From assembly GCA_963772815.1 (NCBI GenBank), contig CAVYYV010000006.1, positions 558,001 through 622,000 on the forward strand: a stretch of DNA of 64,000 nt, given 5' to 3'. The notes under the pieces were generated by a model, which ran no database searches, had not been told where the DNA came from, and saw only the letters and a list, made by a program, of their open reading frames with translations. Within the stretch, counting starts at the first letter, position 1; every line of letters starts with the position of its first letter. The DNA comes from DATFFO01 sp963772815 (GTDB lineage Bacteria; Actinomycetota; Acidimicrobiia; Spongiisociales; ZC4RG35). Both the position numbers and the translations under genes were made by a program. Positions 33,233 to 40,231 of the stretch are shown one piece after another.

Positions 33233-33934
33233 GTGAACGACCGATCGGCCCACACAGTGCTGGTCGTCGACGACGAGGAATCGATCACCGACCTGGTGTC
33301 GAGCGCCCTCCGTTTCGCCGGCTACCAGGTGATCACCGCTCCAAACGGGGTTGAAGCATTGAGCCGGGTGCGCAATCAATCACCCGATATCGTCGTGCTC
33401 GACGTCAACCTTCCGGACCTGAACGGATTCGACGTCTGTCGCAAAATGAGGCGGGATGGAGACCAGACCCCGGTGATATTCCTCACCGCCCGCGACGACA
33501 TCGACGACCTGCGTGCCGGCTTTCACCACGGTGGGGACGACTACCTCACCAAGCCATTCAGCCTGGAGGAGCTTGGGCTGCGAATCGAGGCGATCCTGCG
33601 ACGGGTTCGCGGCGAGGACGGGGGGCGCAGGAGGGTGACCGTGGCCGGCGTCACCCTTGACGAAGATGCCCACCAGGTATGGAGGGATGACCAGGAGATA
33701 AAGCTCTCCCCCACCGAGTTTCGGCTCTTGCGCTATCTGCTCCTCAATCGCGATCGGGTGCTGTCCAAAGGCCAGATCGTGGACTACGTGTGGGAATACG
33801 ACTTCGACGGCAACTACAGCATCGTCGAGACCTACATCAGCTATCTCCGCAAGAAGCTGGACGATCCCGACGGCCAACTCCTGGAGACGGTGCGAGGGGT
33901 CGGGTACGTCCTCAGAACCGGGACCGACCCGTGA
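33233..33934 (+). CDS. OmpR-family response regulator
   Basis: A 233-residue response regulator. The receiver domain (residues 1-125) has the acidic pair in VLVVDDEES, phospho-acceptor Asp in DIVVLDVNLPD, Thr/Ser in IFLTARD and Lys in DDYLTKPF. The C-terminal winged helix (~130-233) has LSPTEFRLLRYLLLNRDRVLSK and VETYISYLRKKL. The GTG at 33233 follows TAACGT (33220-33225) by seven bases, matching leaderless starts. It overlaps the kinase gene by four bases (GTGA), so the pair is one operon, similar in type to MprAB/TcrAY. Confidence 0.9.
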   Translation: MNDRSAHTVLVVDDEESITDLVSSALRFAGYQVITAPNGVEALSRVRNQSPDIVVLDVNLPDLNGFDVCRKMRRDGDQTPVIFLTARDDIDDLRAGFHHGGDDYLTKPFSLEELGLRIEAILRRVRGEDGGRRRVTVAGVTLDEDAHQVWRDDQEIKLSPTEFRLLRYLLLNRDRVLSKGQIVDYVWEYDFDGNYSIVETYISYLRKKLDDPDGQLLETVRGVGYVLRTGTDP

Positions 33935-35298
33935 GTCTGCGGGGCAGGCTGATCATCTCGTTCACGGCCCTGCTCCTCCTCGCCATAGCCACCGTCGGAT
34001 TCGTGGCGTCTCGGTCGGTGAGGACCATCCTCACCCACCAGGTGGATCAAGAGATCGCCGCGATCGCCAACCGGGGCGGGCCATTGCTTCCCCAGGTCAT
34101 CCAGGGCGAATCGCGCCCCCAACTTCCTCGCAGCGTCGCTCTGCTCCTGGTGGACGACCAGGGAAACGTCATCCGCTCGACCCCTTCGGGGTTTCGCGAC
34201 AACCCCGACCCGCTTCCGGACCTGGCGGGGACCGACCTTTCCTATCGGCACGCCGGCTTCGCTCCCGCCACCAGAGGCAGATTCGAGTATCGAATCCTGG
34301 TGGTTCCGACCGCCGGCGAAACGGTCGTGCTGGCCATCCCGCTCCACCAGGTGGCCGACGCCCAGCGTCAGGTGATCCGGGCCATGGTGCTGGCCGGCTC
34401 GATCGTGGCGGCTTTGGGGGCGCTGGCGACCTGGCTGACCGTGAGACGAGAGCTGAGACCGGTCGAGGACATGGTAGAGACGGCCGAGGCCATCGCGGCC
34501 GGAGACCTGACCCGGCGTGTTCCAGAAACCAACCCCGCCACCGAGCTGGGCCGTCTGGGAGGCTCATTGAACGAGATGCTGGCACACATCGAACACGCCG
34601 TCGCCACCGAACGCGATGCCAAGGAGCGGCTGCGCCGGTTCGTCGGAGACGCCTCCCACGAGCTGCGGACCCCGATCGCGGCCATCTCGGGATATGCCCA
34701 GCTGTACGAACGGGGTGCCCTGACCGATCCCGACGACCTCGACCGAGCCATGGGGCGGATAGCCAGTGAGAGCAACCGCATGGAGAAGCTGGTCCAAGAC
34801 CTGCTCGCCCTTGCCCGCCTCGATCACGTGCGGCCCACGGCTCATGCCCGGGTCGACCTGGTGGAACTGACCCGACTGGCCATCCTGGATGCAAAGGCGA
34901 TCGACCCGGAGCGCCCGATTTCCTTTGAGGCGCCTCCCTCACTCTCGGTGATGGGCGACGAGAGCCAACTGACCCAGGTCATCTCGAACCTGCTGGCGAA
35001 CGCCCGCCAGCACACCGCCCCCGCAACGCCGGTGGAGGTGCGACTCTCCGCCTCCGACGGCCGGGCGACCCTGACCGTGACGGATCACGGGCCGGGGATC
35101 CCCGAGGACGCAGTCGATCGCGTCTTCGAACGTTTCTACCGCATCGACACATCCAGGTCGCGGGCCCTGGGCGGGAGTGGGTTGGGCCTGGCGATCGTCG
35201 CGGCGATAGTCGCCTCCCACGACGGGAAGATCTCCGCCGAGAACGCGCAGGGAGCCGGAGCGCAAATCACGGTGGACCTCCCCGTGGCACCTGGCTAG
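33931..35298 (+). CDS. Sensor histidine kinase
   Basis: A 455-residue kinase. Two membrane helices (residues ~8-30 and ~150-172) enclose a ~120-residue extracytoplasmic sensor. A HAMP domain follows (RRELRPVEDMVETAEAIAAG), then the H box GDASHELRTPIAAISGYAQL, N box ISNLLANARQHT, G1 DHGPGIPED and G2 GGSGLGLAIV. It partners the response regulator directly upstream. The signal is unknown. Confidence 0.95.
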   Translation: MSLRGRLIISFTALLLLAIATVGFVASRSVRTILTHQVDQEIAAIANRGGPLLPQVIQGESRPQLPRSVALLLVDDQGNVIRSTPSGFRDNPDPLPDLAGTDLSYRHAGFAPATRGRFEYRILVVPTAGETVVLAIPLHQVADAQRQVIRAMVLAGSIVAALGALATWLTVRRELRPVEDMVETAEAIAAGDLTRRVPETNPATELGRLGGSLNEMLAHIEHAVATERDAKERLRRFVGDASHELRTPIAAISGYAQLYERGALTDPDDLDRAMGRIASESNRMEKLVQDLLALARLDHVRPTAHARVDLVELTRLAILDAKAIDPERPISFEAPPSLSVMGDESQLTQVISNLLANARQHTAPATPVEVRLSASDGRATLTVTDHGPGIPEDAVDRVFERFYRIDTSRSRALGGSGLGLAIVAAIVASHDGKISAENAQGAGAQITVDLPVAPG

Positions 35299-35316
35299 CC
35301 CGTCGCTACAGTCCGA

Positions 35317-36081
35317 TCAATCGATACGGAGCACGCCGATCGGGCGCTCCAGATAAGAGGGCCGGAGGAACCGCCACGCTCCGGGCCCGTAGAGACAGGC
35401 GACAGCGGCCGCAACGACGGCAGCGCTCAAAGGGGCTCCCGATCCGACTCCCCCACCGGCCAGGATCGTGTTGAGGGCCACTGCCCCCAGAACGGCGGCG
35501 GCGCCACCGAAGAGCACGGTACCGATGAGGTGCACGAGACCGCGTCCCGCAGTTCCCTGGCGCCGGAGAAGCCAGTAGAGGCCGAGAACGAACAGGCCCA
35601 GCACTCCCACCGCCACCCGGTAGATCACCACCTCGCCCCAATGGTGAAGGGCGGCCGCCTCCAGGCACGAGTGGCCGGGGAAGAAGCCGACGAAATCCTG
35701 ACATCGGGCGGATGTGTAGGTGGTCCCAGGCAGATCGCCCGCCACGAAATCAGCTCCCCAGATCCGGCCAAACACCTCGGCAATGAGCCCGCTGGCTCCG
35801 ATCGCAACCAGGCCTACTCCCACCAGCCCCACCAACGACCGGACCAGCCCTACGAGGCGGCCCGGTAGACCCGGCGAAACCACATCGGCACTACCAAACC
35901 GCCGCACCGCCTCATCCTCTGCCGCCAAACGGTCCATCCCGCCGGCCTCGAGATTATCGGAGGTGGAGCGCAGGTGCTCTTCCGTCTCGGCCATCATTCG
36001 CCGGATCTGTCGAGGCGAACCGGTGAGGCGGGTCAGGAGGCGGTCCAGATACTCCTCGATCGGCTCACGCGACTCGATCAT
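35317..36081 (-). CDS. Membrane protein with HAAS/permease-prefix domain, PadR-linked
   Basis: A 254-residue protein. Residues ~1-60 (EEYLDRLLTRLTGSPRQIRRMMAETEEHLR and DEAVRRFGS) are the HAAS-like prefix domain often fused to membrane segments and paired with PadR regulators. Five or six membrane helices follow. The ATG at 36081 has a GGGAGG ribosome site 6-8 bases upstream; a longer start at 36129 overlaps the padR region. It is the second gene of the PadR operon and converges with the kinase gene. Confidence 0.75.
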   Translation of the reverse strand: MIESREPIEEYLDRLLTRLTGSPRQIRRMMAETEEHLRSTSDNLEAGGMDRLAAEDEAVRRFGSADVVSPGLPGRLVGLVRSLVGLVGVGLVAIGASGLIAEVFGRIWGADFVAGDLPGTTYTSARCQDFVGFFPGHSCLEAAALHHWGEVVIYRVAVGVLGLFVLGLYWLLRRQGTAGRGLVHLIGTVLFGGAAAVLGAVALNTILAGGGVGSGAPLSAAVVAAAVACLYGPGAWRFLRPSYLERPIGVLRID

Positions 36082-36141
36082 GTAAGGCCTCCCAATATCG
36101 ATTCGACTCCAGAGCGGTAGCGATGCCATTCCCGACGCTTC

Positions 36142-36402
36142 TCACTCAACTTCTACGCGACCGGGCTCCGTCAACGTGTAGGCGCGTTTGCGACGCCCGC
36201 TCTCGCGGACCCATCTGCTGCTCAGCAGGCCGTCCGCCTCCAGCCGGTGGAGGGCGGGGTACACAGTGCCCTCCGGCAGATCGAACTCCCCCCCGCTCTT
36301 ACGTCTGAGGCGCCCGATCAACTCGTAACCGTGGGCTTCGCCGCCCGCAAGCAACGACAACAGCAACAGGTCGAGATTTCCCTTCACCTGACTCGAACTC
36401 AT
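36142..36402 (-). CDS. PadR family regulator
   Basis: An 86-residue protein consisting only of the PadR winged helix: NLDLLLLSLLAGGEAHGYEL, then FDLPEGTVYPALHRLEADGLL and RAYTLTEPGR. It ends right after the wing, lacking the C-terminal dimer helix of larger PadR proteins (short class). ATG 36402 is preferred over the one at 36471, which would read through the operator. A 15-bp perfect palindrome lies one base upstream. It very likely represses itself and the HAAS-domain gene that follows. Confidence 0.85.
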   Translation of the reverse strand: MSSSQVKGNLDLLLLSLLAGGEAHGYELIGRLRRKSGGEFDLPEGTVYPALHRLEADGLLSSRWVRESGRRKRAYTLTEPGRVEVE

Positions 36403-36403
36403 A

Positions 36404-36418
36404 CCTAGACAGTCTAGG
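36404..36418 (-). promoter_or_regulatory. PadR operator: perfect 15-bp palindrome over the -10
   Basis: CCTAGAC-A-GTCTAGG on the plus strand is perfectly symmetric. Read on the minus strand it contains TAGACT (a -10, 36411-36416) eight bases before the padR ATG, so the operator and the leaderless promoter coincide. Confidence 0.75.
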
Positions 36419-36558
36419 GAACGCGTGGCGCCGGTGTCAACGGGCCGGATGGATGTAGAGGTCGGGTCCAAATCCTCTAACGGGCACCGGTCTCGGGTCT
36501 AAGCATCAGTGGTGGCAGCCCTGGTCGGTAAGCAGGGCAGAGCCGGAAAGGAGTTGAG

Positions 36559-36715
36559 ATGACGCTGCTGACCAACAAGCCCAAGGGCGATGTCCAGGAG
36601 CCAGTCGATACGGAACTGGTCCATGACAATCAGCGGTTGATCGGCAATCAGCCTGATTGTGCTGGCGGTTGCCCTGATCGGCCTCGGTATCTGGCTCGTT
36701 TTCTGGGGCCTATAG
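36559..36715 (+). pseudogene. Small single-helix membrane protein with one-base frameshift
   Basis: A strong ribosome site (AAAGGAG, seven bases before the ATG at 36559) opens a frame reading MTLLTNKPKGDVQEPVDTEL and onward. Removing one G of the GG at 36643-36644 continues it as DNQRLIAISLIVLAVALI, then GLGIWLVFWGL and a stop at 36713-36715. The result is a natural 51-residue protein with a C-terminal membrane helix. As written, the frame instead runs out of phase to a stop at 36727-36729 and gives 56 unlikely residues. The perfect helix in the other frame makes a single-base insertion, real or artefactual, the best explanation. Confidence 0.5.
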
Positions 36716-36877
36716 CGAGCAAGAACTAGGAAACGGGGGGTGCCTCGACGCATCACCCCGTCTGAACACTGCGATCGGCAGGTGCGGTTGGTCGCGTGCC
36801 GGCTCCGGGATCGGAGTTGAGGTCTCTCTGCCTTAGAGTGAGATCAGGAGGAGTCGGCATACGCCACCCGGCACGGC

Positions 36878-37312
36878 ATGACGATCAGGTTCACGAGCAC
36901 GGTCGAGATCGCCCGGCCGGCGGAGGATGTCTTCGCCTATCTGTCCGATCTTGAGCACGTTCCGGAATGGAATTGGGCGATCTCCCGCACCGAGCCAACC
37001 ACGGAAGCCCGGGGCTCGGTTGGAGCGGTCTACAGGCAGACACGCCACACTCCGTCGCCGGCGATCGAGTTCGTCGAGATCACCGCTCTCGAACCCAATC
37101 GACATCTCCAGGTGAGCGGTGATCTGGGCCCCTTCAAGGCGGTACTCGACTACCACCTCGAATCGGATGAGTCCAAGACGACGCTTCGCAACGACGTGGC
37201 GCTCGAGTCCGGGAAGGGCATGAGCGTGCTGGCGCGAGCCTTCCGGCGGCGGGTGGCCTCGTCGGTGGCCACCAATCTCGACTCCCTCCGTAAGCTCCTG
37301 GAGCAGAAGTGA
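36878..37312 (+). CDS. SRPBCC family protein
   Basis: A 144-residue START-like/SRPBCC hydrophobic-cavity protein: VEIARPAEDVFAYLSDLEHVPEWN at the N-terminus, central strands FVEITALEPNRHLQVSG and LDYHLESDESKTTLRNDVAL, and a long C-terminal helix. These bind lipids or act as cyclases or lipid carriers; the ligand here is unknown. No partner gene is obvious. Confidence 0.85.
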   Translation: MTIRFTSTVEIARPAEDVFAYLSDLEHVPEWNWAISRTEPTTEARGSVGAVYRQTRHTPSPAIEFVEITALEPNRHLQVSGDLGPFKAVLDYHLESDESKTTLRNDVALESGKGMSVLARAFRRRVASSVATNLDSLRKLLEQK

Positions 37313-37593
37313 GAGCCACGGAATCCTGATCGATGGCGGTGTCGCGAGTGCGGACCCAGTCTTCGCTCAACGGGCTGGGGTGATGTCTTCCCCATATACG
37401 ACCAGTATGGCGGCGCCGTCTTCCAGCCTCTCCGGGCGGGCTCCGACCCGATACAGCCGGTCCAACTCACCCAACGGCTGATACGCCCGGACGGGTAAGG
37501 GCTCCCAGACGCTCGAAGTCAGCAGTCACCTCCCAAGGCCCCGGGGAAGGCCCGAGGGGGGCCGCCTGTTCCTCCCCGACCACGGTGCGAGAA
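37313..37593. other. Intergenic region with possible minus-strand coding remnant
   Basis: No firm gene. On the minus strand 37520-37367 reads in one frame as about 49 residues with protein-like composition (YQPLGELDRLYRVGA, EDGAAILVVYGED), ending at a TGA, but a proper start is missing. It may be a decayed gene. The rest shows nothing clear. Confidence 0.25.
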
Positions 37594-37626
37594 GGGAGCC
37601 CCCAGGCTCGGGGGCTCCCTTTCTCA
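37594..37626. terminator. Strong bidirectional hairpin terminator
   Basis: GGGAGCCCCC (37594-37603) and GGGGGCTCCC (37610-37619) pair over ten bases around a six-base loop. TTTCTC follows on the plus strand and TTCTC on the minus strand. It lies between convergent genes. Confidence 0.85.
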
Positions 37627-37646
37627 AACCGACTCAGATCCGAGAC

Positions 37647-38198
37647 TCAAGGAAGCCTTTGGATCTCGGGGCTCTCGTGAGGATCGATACTGCCCGGCGA
37701 AGGCACCAGGGCCGTGTGAACCCTCTGAACCTCAGGGCTGACATGAGGATCGATGCTCTCCAGCGAAGGAGTCACCAAAGCCACACTGCCGATCCTGACA
37801 ACTTCAGGATTCAGATGCAGGTCGATGCTCTCCAACGAGGGAACCACCAGGGTGGGAATCCTCTGAACCTCAGGGCTGATATGAGGATCGATGCTCTCCA
37901 GCGAAGGAGTCACCAAAGCCACACTGCCGATTCTTAGAATCTCGGGATTCACGTGCGGATCGATGGCCTCGACCGAGGGAGCCACGAGCTCCTGAGACTG
38001 ATTCCACCACACCAACCCGAAGATTCCGGCTGCCACCAGGACGACCATCACCATGAGCCAACCCATCCAGCGAACAAACCGCGTCGGCTCCGTCGGAGGA
38101 GGCAGCTGTGGAGCCGGTCGCCGCTCGACAGTCCTGACTGTGCCCTTGGGTTCGATGGACTCGATCTGTTCGGTCGGTCGCTCCAGAACCGTGGTCAC
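37647..38198 (-). CDS. Membrane-anchored protein of five tandem ~22-residue IDPH repeats
   Basis: A 183-residue protein of no recognised family. A cytoplasmic N-terminus (residues 1-50) contains EPKGTVRTVERRPAPQLPPP. One membrane helix follows (GWLMVMVVLVAAGIFGLVWW), then five repeats of 19-24 residues with consensus [VA]PSLESIDPHxxPEVxRI. Examples are VAPSVEAIDPHVNPEILRI, VTPSLESIDPHISPEVQRI and VVPSLESIDLHLNPEVVRI. The GTG at 38198 was chosen for the perfect AAAGGAGGT ribosome site seven bases upstream; earlier ATGs lie before it. The repeats are nearly identical at DNA level, so they expanded recently. It is divergent from a SARP-like regulator and followed by a strong terminator. Function unknown. 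Confidence 0.65.
   Translation of the reverse strand: MTTVLERPTEQIESIEPKGTVRTVERRPAPQLPPPTEPTRFVRWMGWLMVMVVLVAAGIFGLVWWNQSQELVAPSVEAIDPHVNPEILRIGSVALVTPSLESIDPHISPEVQRIPTLVVPSLESIDLHLNPEVVRIGSVALVTPSLESIDPHVSPEVQRVHTALVPSPGSIDPHESPEIQRLP
37723..37932 (-). repeat. Recent 138-bp tandem duplication inside the IDPH-repeat gene
   Basis: Bases 37723-37794 recur at 37861-37932 with a single difference over 72 bases, a period of 138 bp (46 codons, two protein repeats). Neighbouring units have diverged more, so the gene has expanded by two-repeat blocks. Confidence 0.85.
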
Positions 38199-38392
38199 GA
38201 CTACACCTCCTTTCATTTCCAATCCTCCAACCCCGCCCTGAAGGGTGAGTTGCAACCCGATTGCAAAGCCCGGACGAGCCGACAGGTTCGGACCAAATCC
38301 TCTTGCGCCTACTCGACGACCACCTCCGTAATGGAGGAGAGAACTGATCAGCGGAGAACGAGGCGATGGTTACCGGTGACGGTGGGTTGGTG

Positions 38393-39133
38393 ATGATCCG
38401 GGTGCTGGGACCGGTGGATTTGGTAACCGACGAGGGCACGGTGACCGTGAACAGCCGCCTGGAGAGAAAGCTCCTGGGGGCCCTGGCTCTGTCGGGAAAC
38501 CATCTCGTGTCCACTGACCAGCTGGCCGACATCCTCTGGGGAGACGAGCCACCGTCGTCACGCGACAACACGCTTCAGACATACATCTGCCGGCTCCGCC
38601 AGGCGATCGGACCGGGACGCATCATCAGCGCCGACCACAGCTACGAGTTGCAGCTGGCCATCGACGAACTCGATGCCATGGCATTCGAGAAGCTGGTGGG
38701 CGAGGCCCAGGCGGCCCGGGGCGACCCCGAGCGAGTGTCGGAGTTGTGTCGTGCCGGGTTGGCGTTGTGGCGTGGTACGCCATTCGGAGAGTTCGCCGAC
38801 GAAGACCCATTCCGGCTGGAGGCAATCAGGCTCGACGAGCTTCGAGTTCTGGTCATGGAGCTGGAGCTGGAGAGCGAATCGGCCCTGGGAAGAGCGGAAG
38901 GTGTGGTCGCCCGGCTCAGAGGGCTGGTCGAGGAATATCCGTATCGCGAGCGGCTCTGGTACCTGCTGGCCGCGGCGCTGTCCGTGTGCGGGCGAAGGGT
39001 GGAGGCGCTGCGCGCCTGTCAAGAGCTGCGGCGGGTTCTGAGTGAGGTTGGCCTCCAACCTTCGGCCGAGATGCGTCAGCTCGAAGATCAGATCCTGCTC
39101 GAGGCGCCCCAGGTCCGGCCCCGACTGCACTGA
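38393..39133 (+). CDS. Short SARP-type transcriptional regulator (winged helix + BTAD)
   Basis: A 246-residue regulator. Residues ~1-95 form an OmpR-like winged helix (IRVLGPVDLVTDEGTVTVNS, STDQLADILWGDEPPSS, LQTYICRLRQAIG). Residues ~100-240 are a bacterial transcriptional activation domain of helical repeats (YRERLWYLLAAALSVCGRR, EALRACQELRRVLSEVGLQP). It is the short SARP class without the ATPase and TPR regions. ATG 38393 starts the domain neatly; 38366 is possible. It is divergent from the IDPH-repeat gene, which it may control (inference). Confidence 0.85.
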   Translation: MIRVLGPVDLVTDEGTVTVNSRLERKLLGALALSGNHLVSTDQLADILWGDEPPSSRDNTLQTYICRLRQAIGPGRIISADHSYELQLAIDELDAMAFEKLVGEAQAARGDPERVSELCRAGLALWRGTPFGEFADEDPFRLEAIRLDELRVLVMELELESESALGRAEGVVARLRGLVEEYPYRERLWYLLAAALSVCGRRVEALRACQELRRVLSEVGLQPSAEMRQLEDQILLEAPQVRPRLH

Positions 39134-39152
39134 ACGCTCGGTCGGGGCCTTT
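39117..39152 (+). terminator. Terminator overlapping the SARP stop codon
   Basis: GGCCCCGAC (39117-39125) and GTCGGGGCC (39141-39149) pair perfectly over nine bases. The stop codon TGA (39131-39133) lies in the loop, and TTT follows. Confidence 0.7.
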
Positions 39153-39199
39153 GAGACGAACCGAGTCCTGGTTTCCATCTATCAGACTCGCCTCGGAGG

Positions 39200-39228
39200 T
39201 GTAACGGGTCCGAAACAGTCCCGTAACA
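39200..39228 (+). promoter_or_regulatory. Inverted repeat upstream of the 30-residue peptide gene
   Basis: TGTAACGGG (39200-39208) and CCCGTAACA (39220-39228) form nine-base arms with one mismatch, 11 bases apart. A possible -10, TAACAT, overlaps the right arm. This is a likely operator. Confidence 0.5.
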
Positions 39229-39280
39229 TCTCGCCTCCATGGTTGTTCTTGTTCAGCTTCACCAACTGAAAGGCACGAAC

Positions 39281-39373
39281 ATGGAATTCATGGCGATCGG
39301 AGCCTTCGTGGCGATGTTCCTGGCGTTCGTGGTGCTTCCCAAGCGCTTCATCGACCGCGAGGACGAAGACTGA
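39281..39373 (+). CDS. 30-residue single-helix membrane peptide
   Basis: ATG 39281 with a GAAAGG site eight bases upstream encodes MEFMAIGAFVAMFLAFVVLP followed by KRFIDREDED. One membrane helix is capped by a charged cytoplasmic tail. The gene is framed by an operator-like inverted repeat and a near-perfect terminator, so the whole transcription unit looks deliberate. No family is recognised. Single-helix peptides of this size often modulate a larger membrane partner or are toxins, which I cannot distinguish here. Confidence 0.55.
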   Translation: MEFMAIGAFVAMFLAFVVLPKRFIDREDED

Positions 39374-39405
39374 ACCACTGACCCTCTTCTTACGAGACAT
39401 TCGTG

Positions 39406-39435
39406 AACGACCCTCCGGAGCTCCGGAGGGTCGTT
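39406..39435. terminator. 30-bp perfect palindrome, terminator of the small-peptide gene
   Basis: AACGACCCTCCGGAG (39406-39420) is followed immediately by its complement CTCCGGAGGGTCGTT (39421-39435). It can form a hairpin with a tight GAGC turn, followed by TCAC. Confidence 0.7.
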
Positions 39436-39581
39436 TCACGTCCCGGCCACCCGCTCCTTGGACGTAAACAAACGGAACACCGCTTCTTTGGACATCAGCG
39501 AACGCATTGGGGTTGTCGCGGCTGCGGTGCCGGGTACTGGCTCCCGTTCCAGACGCCACCGTCGTGGACAGGTCTTTGTGA

Positions 39582-39890
39582 TCAGCAATCGGCGAGTGCC
39601 CCCAGGGCACGGCAGATGCTCTGTCGGGCATGGGGCAGTGACCCGACCCGTTCGGTGAGAAAGGTTGTCCGGATCGGTTGGATATTGTCGAAGGAAGCAA
39701 CGCTTTCGACACCAAGTCCGTGGTCCTCACCCACCTCGATCTCGGTGGGGATGCCTCGAACCGTTCTCGTGATCGGCGCAACCACGATCCATGTCAGAAC
39801 CGGGATCGCTTCGGAACGGGTCACCACCAGGACGGGTCGACGTTTGTCCTCGGCCTCGGCCCACCAAATGTCGCCCTGGGACGGTGTCAC
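39582..39890 (-). CDS. mazF: MazF-type mRNA interferase toxin
   Basis: A 102-residue MazF/PemK protein: QGDIWWAEAEDKRRPVLVVTR is the N-terminal loop and first strands, WIVVAPITRTVRGIPTEI the next strands, and SFDNIQPIRTTFLTERVG holds the conserved Asp/Asn region. Such toxins cleave mRNA at short sequences. The GTG at 39890 overlaps the antitoxin stop (GTGA), with a TTG at 39893 as alternative. It is the second gene of the operon after its antitoxin. Confidence 0.9.
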   Translation of the reverse strand: MTPSQGDIWWAEAEDKRRPVLVVTRSEAIPVLTWIVVAPITRTVRGIPTEIEVGEDHGLGVESVASFDNIQPIRTTFLTERVGSLPHARQSICRALGALADC

Positions 39891-40135
39891 CAAGGTTCTT
39901 CGCCGATCATGCGAACCGTTGCTTCATCCGCCCAACCCCACTCGTCCTCAGTCTGGGGCCTGCGTTGATATCCCCGAACGATCGCATCGGCCGTCCGACG
40001 CCGCCGTGACTGGTCGATCAGCACCTGAAGACCGCGTCTCACCGCGTCAGATCGTGAGGCAACAACACCCTCGGTGATTAGTTCATCGATGGCCTCGATG
40101 AACTCGTCATCGACGCGCGTCACGAGTTGTGCCAT
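39887..40135 (-). CDS. Ribbon-helix-helix antitoxin
   Basis: An 82-residue protein with an N-terminal ribbon-helix-helix (AQLVTRVDDEFIEAIDELIT then VASRSDAVRRGLQVLID) and an acidic, Trp-containing tail (EDEWGWADEATVRMIGEEPW) likely to wrap the toxin. ATG 40135 was chosen because it starts the first strand and lies six bases after TATACT. The pair is a type II toxin-antitoxin unit, probably autoregulated. Confidence 0.85.
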   Translation of the reverse strand: MAQLVTRVDDEFIEAIDELITEGVVASRSDAVRRGLQVLIDQSRRRRTADAIVRGYQRRPQTEDEWGWADEATVRMIGEEPW

Positions 40136-40147
40136 ACGATGAGTATA
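40136..40147 (-). promoter_or_regulatory. Leaderless -10 of the antitoxin-mazF operon
   Basis: TATACT (40142-40147, minus strand) lies six bases ahead of the antitoxin ATG. Just upstream, TTGCGAATTGC forms part of an imperfect dyad that may be the operator. Confidence 0.55.
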
Positions 40148-40231
40148 GCAATTCGCAATGCAGCAGCGCCGACAGCGACACGGCCTGTTGACACAGCCTG
40201 CGGACCGGTCCACAACCTTGGGTCGCCTACA

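Noticed and set aside
36559..36729. 56-residue ORF as written
   Set aside because: Its second half is Cys/Pro/Arg-rich and unnatural, whereas the +1 frame is a perfect membrane helix, so a frameshifted gene is the better reading.
37723..37932. Regular repeats suggesting a CRISPR array
   Set aside because: Repeats are in-frame protein repeats with variable similarity, no unique spacers and no cas genes nearby.
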